From: Gautieria morchelliformis
Lineage: Eukaryota > Basidiomycota > Agaricomycetes > Gomphales > Gomphaceae
Length of the DNA: 64,000 bases
Reading direction: 5' to 3'
NCBI GenBank assembly: GCA_015179125.1
Contig: WHVA01000024.1
Coordinates: 412,329 to 476,328 of the forward strand
Shown: positions 43,945-55,385 of the stretch, piece after piece
How positions within the stretch are numbered: the stretch's first letter is position 1
Layout: the number at the start of each line of letters is the position of its first letter
Program-made: the position numbers and the translations under genes
Notes under the pieces: model-generated
The model's input: only the letters and a program-made list of their open reading frames with translations
The model's database searches: none
Told to the model about the DNA's origin: nothing

Positions 43945-44707
43945 TCAACTTGCGTGGAGAATCCTCCACACCGCAGCCTCATACCCGTTCCTAAACAGCC
44001 CCCGGTCATATTGGACAATCTCCGCCAGCCGCTCACGAGCCAACTGCTTTGCTACTTCACGGCTTCGAGGTGGCAGGTCTGGCCCGGCTCTGCAGGTTGT
44101 TATGTGTTCAGTGAGGGCCTCCGGCCTCACATAGTAGCTGGTTGGGTTTCGGCACCAGGGGTGTGGGCAGTGTGTCCTGAATCTGTTGGCAACACGCATC
44201 CTCGCCTCGGTGTTAATGATGGTTGCCTGGGACATCTCTATCTGCCTTGCCTCGATCCTTTTCATCTCCCACATCGCATGGCGCGTGAGCCAATGCTTGG
44301 CGATGTCACCATTTTGGTGATTGCTCGAAGTCTCGCCGCAGACTACTCCTTCCAGAGAGACATAGTTACATTTCCCATCCCTGGCAATCAAGTCCATGGG
44401 ATTCAGGAGTTCAGGTCGAGTGCGATAACGTGGTGCCACCGTGCGCACTCTCGTTTGCCGTGCTGAATGGCGTTTGGGGCTACCATCCGACTGTGTCCGT
44501 CCGGGACATGACCTGTCCCACTGGTGTGGGTGCTGGATGGGAGGGAGGGTGAGATCCCGAACCGACAGCGGCTGCGAGGGCTGCTGTTTAAGCAGCCCGA
44601 GCTTGCTGATAGTGGGCAGTTCCACCTGCACCTGCCGTCAGTTCTGGCAGGGAGAGCGTGATAATGGTACTTACATTGATTTTGACGGGATACCCGCTAT
44701 GAGACAT
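43945..44707 (-). CDS. LTLPP-module protein with two zinc-finger-like motifs
   Basis: Exon 1 (44707-44675) encodes MSHSGYPVKIN; a 43-bp intron (GTAAGT...ACGGCAG) leads to exon 2 (44631-43945). The protein, about 240 residues, has one N-terminal module (LPTISKLGLLK...RDLTLPPIQ...QWD), a basic linker, then a C2H2-like motif (C-x8-C-x14-H-x4-H, starting KCNYVSL) and a C2HC-like motif (CPHPWC-x15-H-x4-C). It ends AAVWRILHAS-stop. The domain mix suggests a nuclear DNA- or protein-binding factor, but no known family is certain. The layout (tiny first exon, phase-0 intron, module) is the same as in the gene at 38516. No lesion is seen. The plus-strand frames across it are shadows. Confidence 0.7.
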
Positions 44708-45335
44708 TGTAGTCGTGGTCAAGGTATGAGTGAGAAGTTGGGCAGCAGGACTGAACAAAGGAACTTATATTCGAGCAAGTACGGCAGGTATTGTTCCCAA
44801 AATGGATGCCGTAAAAGATAGGCGGCTCACTGCATGCCGCGTACGAATCCTCATTGGTTCCGGCCGTGTGAAAATTACACTCAACGTGCGGCCTCAGTCA
44901 GTACTGTAGCCACTATTAACATCATCTCAAGGCCCAGTCTGTGTCCGTGCGCGCTCCCAGTACAACTGCCAGCGTCGAGAGTCCTCCGCGTACTTCTGGC
45001 TGTCCTCGTTTGTGCAGTATATATGTGAGCCCCGAGGTGACGGGTGTACTAGCGAGCGGAGCTCCGCACCTGAGTTGAATTATGTGAACTGTAGCCTATC
45101 AACCGCGTACCACATCAGGAAATGCGGTTGGGGCCTAAACCCGTACATAGCCAGCTATCAAAATATATACCGTCTATATTGTTCTACAAGTATATATACA
45201 GTATATACAGAGAAGCTCAAATTCTCTTGCCTTTTGCCCTCTACTTTCACCACCTTCATCTGCTTGCATTCTTCTACCACACTCCTTTTCTCTCTTTTAA
45301 TCCTCCATCTTAATCATTTCACTTACTGCTGTAAT
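44708..45335. other. Intergenic region
   Basis: No gene is seen. A block near 44841-44890 (GCCGCGTACGAATCC and GTGTGAAAATTACAC) is also found near 37782-37840 in the same orientation. A pyrimidine-rich tract occupies 45215-45320. Confidence 0.45.
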
Positions 45336-45480
45336 GCAGCTTTGGTCTAGTGGTTCAACTGCAGGGAACTTATCTGGTAAAGCACTGCAGGTCTCAGGAG
45401 TGTGTCAGGGTGCGGGCATTGTGGGCATGGAAGAGGGAGCCCCAGGCAAGTCAACATATTATTTTTATACACTTATGCCA
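45336..45480 (+). repeat. tRNA-like SINE candidate
   Basis: TGGTCTAGTGGTT (45343-45355) is an exact-looking RNA polymerase III A box. About 40 bp later GCAGGTCTCAGGAG is a weak B-box match. The rest does not fold into a proper tRNA and is followed by T- and A-rich sequence, as in tRNA-derived SINEs. Only one copy is in the window, so it stays a candidate. Confidence 0.35.
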
Positions 45481-45550
45481 TTTATTGATCTTATTTTTTA
45501 GTTGCTGCGCCCTCTTAACCAGCAAACACTGAGCAATTACCCCTCCACAG

Positions 45551-46016
45551 TTCCTAGGAGGTTAATCAAAAAGGTCATGTGATGCAGCATATATGAGTAT
45601 ATAATAATATATTATATGAGTATTAATAACAACATATAGGAATATATAGTAGTATTTATAAGGAGAATAATACAATGTTATTAGAAGATTCTGTATATAT
45701 TTAAACATCTCAGATATATATATACATATGAGAGAGTGTTACAGCCATGCATTTCCGACTTCCAACACTCAGTTCCGCTCCCATTCTGACACTCTGATAA
45801 TTCCGACAATCCCACCCCTTGTTATATCCTTTATTCTTTCGACTCTATTACTCAGACCCACCGGACTTGACTTGCAGCACAGCAAGGCCATATGTCTGTC
45901 CCCTCTTGAGTCCCATTGTTCTGTTATGTCAGATATGCTTTCCGTCCCCTTGTTCTTTTGCCATTGTTCTTTACTCTACCCTGCACCCCCTTGTAGCTCT
46001 TTGTTCCCAATTAGTT
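45551..46016 (+). repeat. AT-rich block plus truncated Gypsy LTR, copy of 58237-58716
   Basis: The first 185 bp (TAATCAAAAAGGTCATGTGA...CATATGAGA) match 58237-58412, and the following TGTTACAGCC...TTCCCAATTAGTT matches the first 300 bp of the LTR at 58413. The copy is degraded (many TTCCG words mutated) and ends at the start of the large hairpin. Confidence 0.8.
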
Positions 46017-46043
46017 ACTTACCCTGTATGTCTATCCAACTTC

Positions 46044-47011
46044 ATTAACATAAAGTATGGGAAGAAAACTTGAAGACAGGGAACATAATTTCAGAGAAAC
46101 CTACTTCAAGTCAGCAAAGTAAAATCAGGTAAATAATACAATAACAATCCACAACAAACAGAAAAAAAAATCAAAATTTCATTGGGCATGAAAGGGTGAC
46201 AAGATAACAAATAATTTCATGATAACAAACTTTGACACACAATGACAATGTTAAGATTATACATATTGTTTCCTTGGATGATAAATAATGAGGGTATTAG
46301 ATATTTCTGGAACAGGTTTATGATAGAAACTATCAAAATATGACTGAGTATGAAGTATAAAGTTATTTTAAAATAATGTAAGTGAGGAAATTATGGAATA
46401 ATGATCAACTTTTAGATATATATCTTCTGAGGATTTATATATCAAAATTGTGAACTAATAGAAAGATTTCCTTCCTTGGGATATTCATACATAATGATCA
46501 GAGCTCTAATCTCCCATGTGGTGCTAAGGGAAACTGAGGAAAGCTGAGTGGAGATTAGAGATTATGTATGAATATCCCAAGGAAGGGAATCTTTCTATTA
46601 GTTCAAGCTTTTTATATATAAATCCTCAGAAGGTATATATCTAAAAGTTGATCATTATTCCATAATTTCCTCACTTACATTATTTTAAAATAACTTTATA
46701 TTTCATACTCAGTCATATTTTGATAGTTTCTATCATAAACCTGTTCCAGAAATATCTAATACCCTCATTATTGATCATCCATGGAAACAATATGTATAAT
46801 CTTAACATTGTCATTGTGTGTCAAAGTTTGTTATCATGAAATTATTTGTTATCTTGTCACCCTTTCATGCCCAATGAAATTTTGATTTTTCTTCTGTTTG
46901 TTGTGGATTGTTATTGTATTATTTACCTGATTTTAATTTGCTGACTTGAACTAGGTTTCTCTGAAATTATGTTCCCTGTCTTCAAGTTTTCTTCCCATAC
47001 TTTATGTTAAT
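46044..47011. repeat. Large inverted repeat, arms about 465 bp, loop about 36 bp
   Basis: The left arm (from ATTAACATAAAGTATGGG at 46044) is the reverse complement of the right arm (ending CCCATACTTTATGTTAAT at about 47011), with only scattered differences. The centre lies near 46530. A transcript would fold into a long hairpin RNA. There are no clear target duplications or coding frames. Confidence 0.9.
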
Positions 47012-47236
47012 GATATCAATCTGAATTTCTTCATTTACCTCAGACAGTTACTCTAAAAACATCCCAATTTATTTCATTATTTCCCCTTGCATCTTATGAA
47101 GGGAATATTCTTTATTTTTTCACAATTTATTGTGGCTACTTTTTATGAATACTTATCTGTTTTTATTCAAAGTTTCTTTTTGTCTTAGATTGTAAAAAAG
47201 GAACAAGTTTTCACAATTTCCCATAGGTTCAAATTA

Positions 47237-48681
47237 TTACAGGATTTCCTCTCTTTTCACCATTTCTTGCTGTGGGTTACCGTAAACAAACAATGACTTG
47301 CACCTAGTGTATAGCACTCTGTGTATTCTTAGAATGCATCCAGGTCCCTCATCAAAACTGTCAGGCTGGTGCATGTATATTTCTTCTTCTATAGTTGAAT
47401 TGAGATAAGTGCCTTTGACGTCCATCATCTCGATCTCCCAATGGAGTGTGTTAGTAAAACACGTAGAGAGTCACATTTGACCACAGGTGATGATATTTCA
47501 TAGCAATCCATCCCTGGTCTCTGTGTGAATCCTTGAGCTACAACCCTTCCTTTCGCTTTGTCAAATTGCCCATACGGCTGTGTTTTAACAGCATATACCC
47601 ATCATCAGCCAATGGCTGTTCGACTGGGTGGTAATTCTGTCAGTTCCCATGTCCCCAGTGTTTCATGTTGATCCATTTCAATTTCCATTGCTTTCTCCCA
47701 AATCGGCGCATCATCATGTGATACTGCTGTTCTGTAGTTCTTGCGCTCGGTGATGATTTCTCGTGTTATGTAAGCCTGCTTGGTATGGCCTGAGTCGTTC
47801 AATTTCCAGGAATCTGGTCTTTGGGTAATACATGTGCTCTGTCGAATCTGCAGGGCTGGCGCTTGTTCAGGTGGATTAGGGATGGGTGTTGTCTGGGTGA
47901 TGATGTCTGTGGGGTAGGTCCAGCACATGCTCACCTGGTGACTGCTCTCCCTCAAGCGGTGCCGTATCATTAGTGTCATTGTCACCATTATCCGGGATAG
48001 TGTAGAGTCTATTGTTCCTTTCGTTGAATGTAATGTTTCTTGAGATTTGAACATGTTTTGAAGCTTTACCATAATACCCTGAATCATCTTTCCTGGGCCT
48101 ATGATGTTGTTGTGCCTTAAGCTGCTGTGTCAACCCAGCTTTCCAGGCTTTGTCCTCATCTAGGACTCATGCTATTAATATATCAGCCATTTTTCAGGCT
48201 CCACTGGTGTTTACTGCTGTAATAAACACCAACCAAGACTCTGGTAATGATATCAGCAACATGTTTGAGAACTCAGTGTTGCTGATGTAATGTCCTCATA
48301 CATTCAGTTCTTGTTGAATGCCACAGAGCTTGCATACATGCTCCTCCATGTTTGTGCCATCTTTGGCAAGTGTCTGGAAGAAATCTGATTAATGTAGACT
48401 AGCTGTTCATCAGCAACCCTAAGGCAAATTTCCTTCCTGGTCTTTTTATCCTTCTTTCTCCACTCATCAATTCCCTACTGCTGGGCTGCAGTGATATTGC
48501 CGGCATCTGCCAGTCTCAGTTCTGTTTCCCTGCCAATGGCCATGTCCCACAGATCCAAATCATCGAGTATCCACTTGAGCCGCCAGCGCTATGCCGCGTA
48601 GTTGTCCCTGTTCAGAGGGACAATCTTGTATGTGTTATTGCTGTTGGGATCTAGAGATCCGGCACTTTGGTGCAATGACAT
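47237..48681 (-). pseudogene. Ty1/Copia fragment: gag joined to reverse transcriptase, minus strand
   Basis: Reading from 48681: MSLHQSAGSLDPNS, KIVPLNRDNYAA-stop, LKWILDDLDLWDMA, DKKTRKEICLRVADEQLVY; then gag C-terminal SLPESWLVFITAVN. The linker continues to the RT start (APIWEKAMEIEMDQ...GTWELTELP, near 47650) and MDVKGTYLNSTIEEEIYMHQP (47428 down). Several stops (TAG in the gag) and missing protease and integrase show it is internally deleted. It points away from the plus-strand Copia copy, the two being head to head. Confidence 0.85.
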
Positions 48682-48886
48682 GTTGATGACACGTCACACT
48701 CGCGCAGACAAAGGACTGGACAAGTAGAAGAACGACAAAGGGATATAGGAAATACAAGGGACAAAAGGAGACAATAAGATTATAATTAGTACAAGCTTTC
48801 TTGTATATCAGGCAGCGACCAGAGGTTGCTGCTGGACATTGAATCTATGGTCAAATCCCCGTACTCTAATTCTACTTCGACCTATA

Positions 48887-48898
48887 GGTTATGGGCCC
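48887..48898 (+). other. Copia primer-binding-site-like sequence
   Basis: GGTTATGGGCCC, the sequence typical of Copia elements primed by an initiator-tRNA half-molecule, lies 72 bp before the gag ATG at 48971. The upstream LTR cannot be delimited. Confidence 0.5.
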
Positions 48899-48970
48899 CG
48901 GCCGTAACTAAATTATCTCAAAAAAAAACAAACTCTATATCTCTTCCATACTCATAACAATCGACCTACA

Positions 48971-50165
48971 ATGTCAACTGCCAGCACGAACAATACATAC
49001 AAAATCAATCCGTTGAATGGCGACAATTGTGCTGCCTGGTGCCTATGACTTGGATGGATCCTTGATGATCAAGATCTATGGGAGATCGCAAATGGTACTG
49101 AAATAGAACCCAAGCCAATGGACCCAAGGAACATGACAGCGTCAGAGAGACAGGCGATGGCAGATTGGCAGAAAAAGGACAAGAAGGCAAGGAAAGAAAT
49201 CTGCTTGCATATTTCTGATGAACATCTGGTCTATGTTGATCAATCCATGACAAGTAAATCTATTTGGACTAGGCAACAGGGAATTTTCGAGTCACAAGGT
49301 GCAGTTGGGATTGTCAACCTGCGCCGAGATTTCTTTCGAACATTTGCCGAGAATGGCGCCAACATGGAGCACATTCATACTGATTTTTCAAATACACTAC
49401 TTACCTCATTGCCAGAATCTTGGTCCTCATTTATTACCGCGGTTAATGCCAGCGGTGTTTCAATTTTGTTGGATGTCCTGATAGCCAGGATCCTGGAGGA
49501 AGATCAGGCCTGATAGGCAGAATCGGGCTGACAGACGGTTGTTCGGACTCAGTCATGTGATGACCCAGGAGCCACGGGGAAGTGCCATAACTGGGGAAAA
49601 CTAGGGCACTACATAACAAATTGTTGGGCAAAGGGCAGAGGCAAAGAAGGCCAGGCACCCATGTGGTATAAGTCAATGGAAAATGACACAGCCAAGCAGG
49701 CCAACGGAAATAATTGCTGGCTAGCAGACTCGGCAGCGAGCACGCATATAACATGCAACGAGATCCTTTTTCGACTTATACAGCAAATAATTCTATTATT
49801 GATAGAATCACATCTGGTGCCTCACTGCAAACCCATGGACAAGGGACGGTACCTCTAGAATTCAAGGTTGGGGCCGATGTATTTACGGTCAAACTCAATG
49901 ATGTGAAACATGCACCTGAGGCACCCAATAACCTCATCAGTATAGGCTGTCTCATGGACATTGGTCACTTGGCTACTTTACATCATCAAGAGTTGAATTG
50001 GAATCGAAATCTGGAACTGTATTTCAAACAGGCAACAAAGGTGGCGTGTATGTATCAATTGACATGCCAAGGGACAGGGAGAAACGAGACGGCTGTGCTC
50101 AAGGGGGAGGAATATATGACATGTGAGCAACAGCACATCAACGAGAACGCGAAAGCAGTCCCGTG
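48971..50165 (+). pseudogene. Ty1/Copia gag-protease fragment, plus strand
   Basis: Starts MSTASTNNTYKINPLNGDN. An in-frame TGA replaces the expected CGA codon before LGWILDDQDLWE; gag continues MTASERQAMADWQKKDKKAR, SIWTRQQGIFESQGAVGI, FRTFAENGANME, then a deletion, then SLPESWSSFITAVN. The zinc knuckle is damaged (CHNWGKLGHYITNC; second Cys replaced by Trp). The protease core is WLADSAASTHITC near 49720, continuing with LNDVKHAPEAPNNLIS in another frame. The element then runs into host gene pieces at about 50170-50400. Confidence 0.85.
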
Positions 50166-51404
50166 ACTCATACCCCCCAATCTCCTGGTCAGGAACCCAA
50201 GGAAGCTGACAAACAGGATGTAATTGTCACTATACAGACAAAGGCAGGATCCCTACCAGAAGTTTTCTGTGGATCGTGGAGTTCAAGGCCACATTCACGA
50301 TCAAGTGATTGTCTCCACAATCTTCTGAACCAGACGATCCCCTCACTGGTCGTCGTGGTGTCGATATCAGTACATCATTCACCCGTGTGTGAAACGAGCG
50401 AACAGTTCAAACCTGAGTCTATTCATAAAGAAGTAGCTGGAAGTCTTGCACCTAAGGCTGGTGATGGACGCGCCTTCGAACTAGAACTACCCAGCCAGCA
50501 GCAGGGAGATAGCCATCACTTCACTGCAATCAAACAACCATCAAAGGGGTGGGAATGTGTTCTACTCTGGGATCCAGCAATGCAGCAACTTACTATTGAG
50601 AAGCTCAAATCAACACTGAATCTCAACTACGACCAGGGCGGAAAGGGGCACTTATCAGCATGGGCTTCCTCATCTGCGGTGGCGGGAGCTAGTCGCACTA
50701 AACGACAGGCTCTTAACTCTGCTGCTCAGGTGACAGACCAAGAGGATGGAGAAGACGATGGAACATCCAATGAGAGTGAGGGTGGTTGTGAAACCATTGA
50801 GAGACTAAAGGATGATCTCTTTGCCGAAGACGAGGAGACACCCTCAGAGGATCTTTCTACTCACAAGGCCCGACAAGCTCAAATTGCAGCTCAAATAGCT
50901 GAATTGGAATCAAAGAATGTCGGTCCCAAAGACTGGATGTTAATGGGCGAGACAACATTATGCTCAAGGCCAATAAACTCTCTCCTGGAAGAGGATCTGG
51001 AGTTTGACCGGACCATGAAGGCTGTACCTGTTGTTACCGAGGAGAGTGTTCAGACCCTGGAAGGTGTCATCAAGAAGTGGATTCTAGACAATCAGTTCAA
51101 TGATGTTGTACGCAAGCGACCAGTGGAAGACAAGCTGTCTCTTCCATCACGGCTGTTCAAACTCGACGACCAGAAGTCAGCGCAATTGCTTGCCCAGATC
51201 AATGAAAATGAATACACAGCAAATGAAAACGGCACCGGGATTGATGATCGAGACGGTTCTGAAGATGGCTCAGGAGAAGGCATCACTGAGCTGCATGACC
51301 CTTCCGATGATGATTCAGAAGATTCAGAGAAGCACTGGATAGACCTTGACCAACCTATGTGCCCTAATCAAATAGGTAAAGAGGCTATACATGGGAAGAA
51401 GTGA
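50163..51404 (+). pseudogene. Chimeric frame: Copia tail + Eaf-like N domain + Mpp10 C-half
   Basis: The single 413-codon frame is a mosaic. Residues about 80-180 (FKPESI, then FTAIKQPSKGWECVLLWDP and LTIEKLKSTLNLNYD) match the N-terminal domain of Eaf, a partner of RNA polymerase II elongation factors. From about 50770 the frame is the conserved half of Mpp10, a U3 snoRNP protein for 18S rRNA processing: KARQAQIAAQIAELESKN, KDWMLMGET, RPINSLLEEDLEFD, PVVTEESVQTLEGVIKKWI, NDVVRKRPVEDK. Near 51250 it jumps (DDRDG to SEDGSGEG) into the acidic N-terminal part of Mpp10, which normally comes first. The frame stays open but no single protein has this order. Confidence 0.75.
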
Positions 51405-51905
51405 GGTGACATCCCATCTTGGACGACAACTTCCTCTCTCTGGCAGAATTCAACGTGGAGACTGAGAAAGCCGAGGCTAAGGGCGTGTCGAAAGGCCGGA
51501 TGGGTCAGGATGGCGATGATGATGATGATGACAATGCAGCTGATGATGTTGACCTTTACACATCTGTGGATGATGTGGGTGGAACTACAGTTGAAGAGGA
51601 TGATCTTGAAGATAGTGGGGAACCCTACTATCGGGACTTCTTTGCCACACCATCCTGCACAAAAACAACTGCTGCCAAAGCACCTAAAAAGCCACCGTCA
51701 GAGTCGCGGAACAAGACAAGTAAAGTATGGTTCCATGACCAGGTGCACATGAAAAATATCAAAAGCTGTGGAAGGGCAACACGGTCGTGCTCATGGAGAG
51801 CAGACTGGTGTGGGTGGAAAATGATGACGACGAGGATGAGGACGAGGAGTTCGGAGAACAATTCGAAGATTTTGAAGAGGAGGAAGAAGAAGGCGACATG
51901 GACGA
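51405..51905 (+). pseudogene. Mpp10 N-terminal half, frameshifted
   Basis: LDDNFLSLAEFNVETEKAEA, an Asp-rich run, EDDLEDSGEPYYRDFFA and KVWFHDQVHMKNIKS match the Mpp10 region preceding the conserved half found upstream at 50770. One extra base near 51415 separates it from the preceding frame, and another shift near 51780 leads to LMESRLVWVENDDDEDEDEE. Confidence 0.75.
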
Positions 51906-52092
51906 TGAGGAAGACCACTGTCTCGTGTACAGGAGCTTGCTGGAGTTATTCAAGGAAGACTTTGCACCAATACACATTCTTGGACAATTCAACCACAGGT
52001 TCATCATCGCGCATCGGGTCGCGCTGAACAAAGTTGAGAGAAACCTTGGTGCGAACCATCTGTTCCACCATGTTACAAGCACCCAAAATTAG
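51906..52092 (+). pseudogene. Pms1/MutL-like C-terminal fragment
   Basis: After the acidic Mpp10 tail the open frame changes character: ELFKEDFAPIHILGQFNHRF then IIAHRV. GQFN.GFII is the start of the C-terminal dimerisation domain of Pms1 mismatch-repair proteins. About 35 residues are kept, so the identity is likely but not certain. Confidence 0.5.
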
Positions 52093-53324
52093 ATTCTCGG
52101 GCCAGGCTGGGCTCAGAAAGCCCAGGCTTGGGCTCTGCTTTAGCAGGCTCAGGCTCAATGAAACCTCCAGCCCAACCCATTAGTCAGGCTCAGGCTGGGT
52201 CGGGCTCGGCCCCAGGCTTCACCTATGAAAAAACAGACACAAAAAAAAATAATATGATTAAGCCATAGTATCAATATCAAATGTTTTCTTATTCATCATC
52301 ACTCTTCTCAATGTCCTAATGGTTGTCTAGTGACTCAATATATTGACACAGGGTCTTTGTGTCACTGATGAGTCTTAATCTGGACAGATGACAGCATGTG
52401 ATTTCACAACACTGACATCAATCTGATGCATATACCCACAAATTTTACAACACGACATTTCTGAACTTTTCCATCCTTCCCAGTCACAGCCGCTGGTTCT
52501 TCAAAAAATTCGCCAAGGTCACAATTTGCATGCTTTCGAATCGCCTTTGTTGATTGTGCAGCAGAGAGATTGCACATCAGCATGAATGAGATCTACAGCT
52601 GACTTGTGGCACTTCATAGCTGGGAAACAATGCAAGGTAAGCCTACTACATCATCTGAACCGAGAAAATTCTGCTTACCATTGTTATGATATATGCAATT
52701 ATATTATTTAAGTCATCCACATATATAGAAACTAATAAAAGAAACAAGAAAAAGAAGAAGAATCTACCAAGGAATGGGATCAACACTCACGACAGATATC
52801 GACGCGCACAGAGCACATGACACTCACGATCAAGTAGCTATCTTATCTGTAGATCAGATAAGATACAGGAACAAAGGCATCGGCGATGTGTGGCCGATCA
52901 GAGACAGCGTGCTTATTGACAGATGGTATCGGCCATGACGTCGACAGGCACCAGGCCACAGGCACCGAGGAGGTGCGGGCTGTTAGAATAAATGGATAGC
53001 TATATCAAACATTATTCTAAGGTCTAAACAACGTCTAATTGAGCTAATTATCTGGGAGAAATAATCCATGCACCAGTAGCAGTGCCTGCCCTGGAAAGCA
53101 GGCACCTGGGCCCTGGTCAGAAGAAATATTGCTATGGGGATAATAGTCCCATACAGGGACATCGGACACGATGGATATTACAGTATACAGTCCTATCTGT
53201 GGACGTACTGAATAGCTACCTCAGGAGAGAGGTACAGAGATGGCAAATGCCTTGCCAAGGCTGCTGTAGGCACACAGCACAGGACACACAAGATTTCTTT
53301 TCTATTCTATTCCCCTGACCAGCT
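52093..53324. other. Gene-free region with a CAGGCTC-type repeat
   Basis: From 52100 to 52230 words like GGGCTCAGGCT and CAGGCTGGG repeat. The rest is AT-rich with no protein-like frame; short frames near 53080-53320 have no resemblance to a family. Confidence 0.5.
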
Positions 53325-53760
53325 CCACTGATTACTAAGTGTATTACATGTTGAAAGGGGCTTTGTATACTACTCCAAGGTCCCAACTTAGATACTTGTC
53401 AGTAGGACAAGTATCCCCATCATTGTTCCTGCCCCACAGCTGTATGCAGCCTGTGGAGCACTTTCCATATTATCCTGACCCATTCACTCACTATCTTGAA
53501 CACTGGTAGTCACTACTATTTTAGTATAAGTAGCTACCATAAATTTACAAACAAAATATCATCCAGAAAATGTCCAGAATTACTGTTTCACCCCCTGAAG
53601 TAACTGTAGACCTGTTTAATAGCTACAGAACCTATTTCTTGATAGTTTTCTCTAATTCTTTGTTGAGAGTCTATTATAACTGGTTATACTATACTGATCC
53701 AAAAGTGAAAGCTTCGGACCCCTTGTTCCTCTGTTCTCACCTGTTTCTTCCTCGGCTTGG
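53325..53760 (+). repeat. Diverged direct repeat, copy 1
   Basis: Shares with 54115-54545 a series of lines: GGCTTTGTATA, CCCCATCATT, ACCCATTCA, AGTATAAGTAGCTACCA, TACTGTTTCACCCCCTGAAG and TAGCTACAGAAC. Copies are about 790 bp apart in the same orientation, like LTRs or a tandem duplication. Ends are unclear. Confidence 0.7.
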
Positions 53761-54114
53761 TCACGTGTTACCTACATCAATCAGTGACGCACTCGCTCCA
53801 CAGAGCTTAGTCAGCTCACGCATATACCGTGCACAGGGGTGCACAAAGGATTCCCATTCCCTGAGTCATCAAACATATCTATTCTGATATATCTGATATA
53901 TTATTCCTAAAATGGGCACCAAACGCCGCAGAGGAGTATAGACTGCGCAGGAGCATCGGACATCACGGAATGACGACAGAATGTCATTCCAAGCACGTAT
54001 GCTTGATCAGCTGCCCCATAGAAGAGGCACAGAGACAGTGGCCCCATCACCAAGAGTAGCATTTATGCTACACAAGAGAAACTTAATTTCCATTTTCTAT
54101 TGAGCTCCATGACA

Positions 54115-54545
54115 CAACCAGCTGATTACTATCTTAACATCATGTAGACAGGAGCTTTGTATAGTAGGTACAAGACTCTATTCCAAAGCCTAACACCCCT
54201 GTCATTATCCCCATCATTTTGATGGCTTTATGACTACAAGTAGTCACCCCTTTAGTTACATATAGTTTTTCGACCCATTCACCCATTATCCTGAACACTG
54301 GGAGTTATCACTATTATAGTATAAGTAGCTACCACAAATGTACGAACCGATCATCCAGAATTTACTGTTTCACCCCCTGAAGTCACTGTAGTCTTGTTTG
54401 ATAGCTACAGAACTTAAATCTAAATAGTTTTCTCCAAATCTTCGTTGAAAGTCTACTATTACTGTTTACTCTAAACTATCTCAAAAGCAAAGCCTTTTGA
54501 GACAGCTGTCCTCTGGATCGAGACCATTTCCTCATCGATGTGGTC
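54115..54545 (+). repeat. Diverged direct repeat, copy 2
   Basis: Second copy of the repeat at 53325-53760. The 350 bp between the copies contain no recognisable coding sequence (a short MGTKRRRGV start stops at once). The following 54546-55385 also holds no gene I can support. Confidence 0.7.
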
Positions 54546-55385
54546 ACGTGACCACCATCCATCAGTGATGGACGTGTTTATTTTGATGTGCTCAGCATCG
54601 AGCGCATTGTTGCAGTTTTTTACCATACATTCTAGGTCCTTGACCTCTTTTTGAGGTCATGGATGTCCCGTAAGGGCTCTACTCACATGTTGTGCATGAT
54701 TGCTTGGGAACCACCCCCAGGCCACATTGATGGTGTCGCTGACATCCTCATCCTTTAGCTTCACCTTTCAGGTGCTGCTCGCAGCCCTTAAGTGCATGGT
54801 GTATGCCACACAGGTGTTGCAGTCGTCCAATCATAACCCCTCAACATGTGTTTGTTTATGCTGTTGAAAATAGAGATGGAGAAGATAATGTAAGAAATTT
54901 AACTCCTGCCCAATATACAGTTTTCCACCGTCATCTGAGACAGCACTGCCATCTGAGACAACCTCAATTTCCCCAGCTGTGGTCCAGTGGGATCTGAATA
55001 CTCCCCTAATAGAAAATCTCCAGATAAATGTGAAAAGCATTCCCCCTTAAAGGAGCTAAAGAAACGGACCAAAATTGGTAGAGTTGTGGGATGATGTTGC
55101 GCAAAAAAGTGGCTTTTTGCGGTATTGCGCCTGTATCAGCACCAAATCAGATCATTTGAGTAAAAATACAGTTCTATCCCAAAGTTTGGTCCATAAAGAG
55201 AAATTTTACATAGGACACATGAGAGAAACAATGATTTGCTGCAGAACTAGTGGGGGTTCAGTGCATTGGCCGTTCCTCCCCAGTGCTCTCACTGCACCTT
55301 GTCGAAGCCTACACACACCTCTGCTGCTGGTCCCTGCAGGTCCCAACATCCATGCCAGGACGGGAAAAGTCAAATGAGGTCAAAT

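Noticed and set aside
43735-44466. Plus-strand frame of 243 codons
   Set aside because: Only the first 65 residues resemble Hsp70; the rest is antisense to the zinc-finger gene at 43945-44707.
51759-52082. Ser-rich minus-strand frame
   Set aside because: Antisense to the acidic run of Mpp10.
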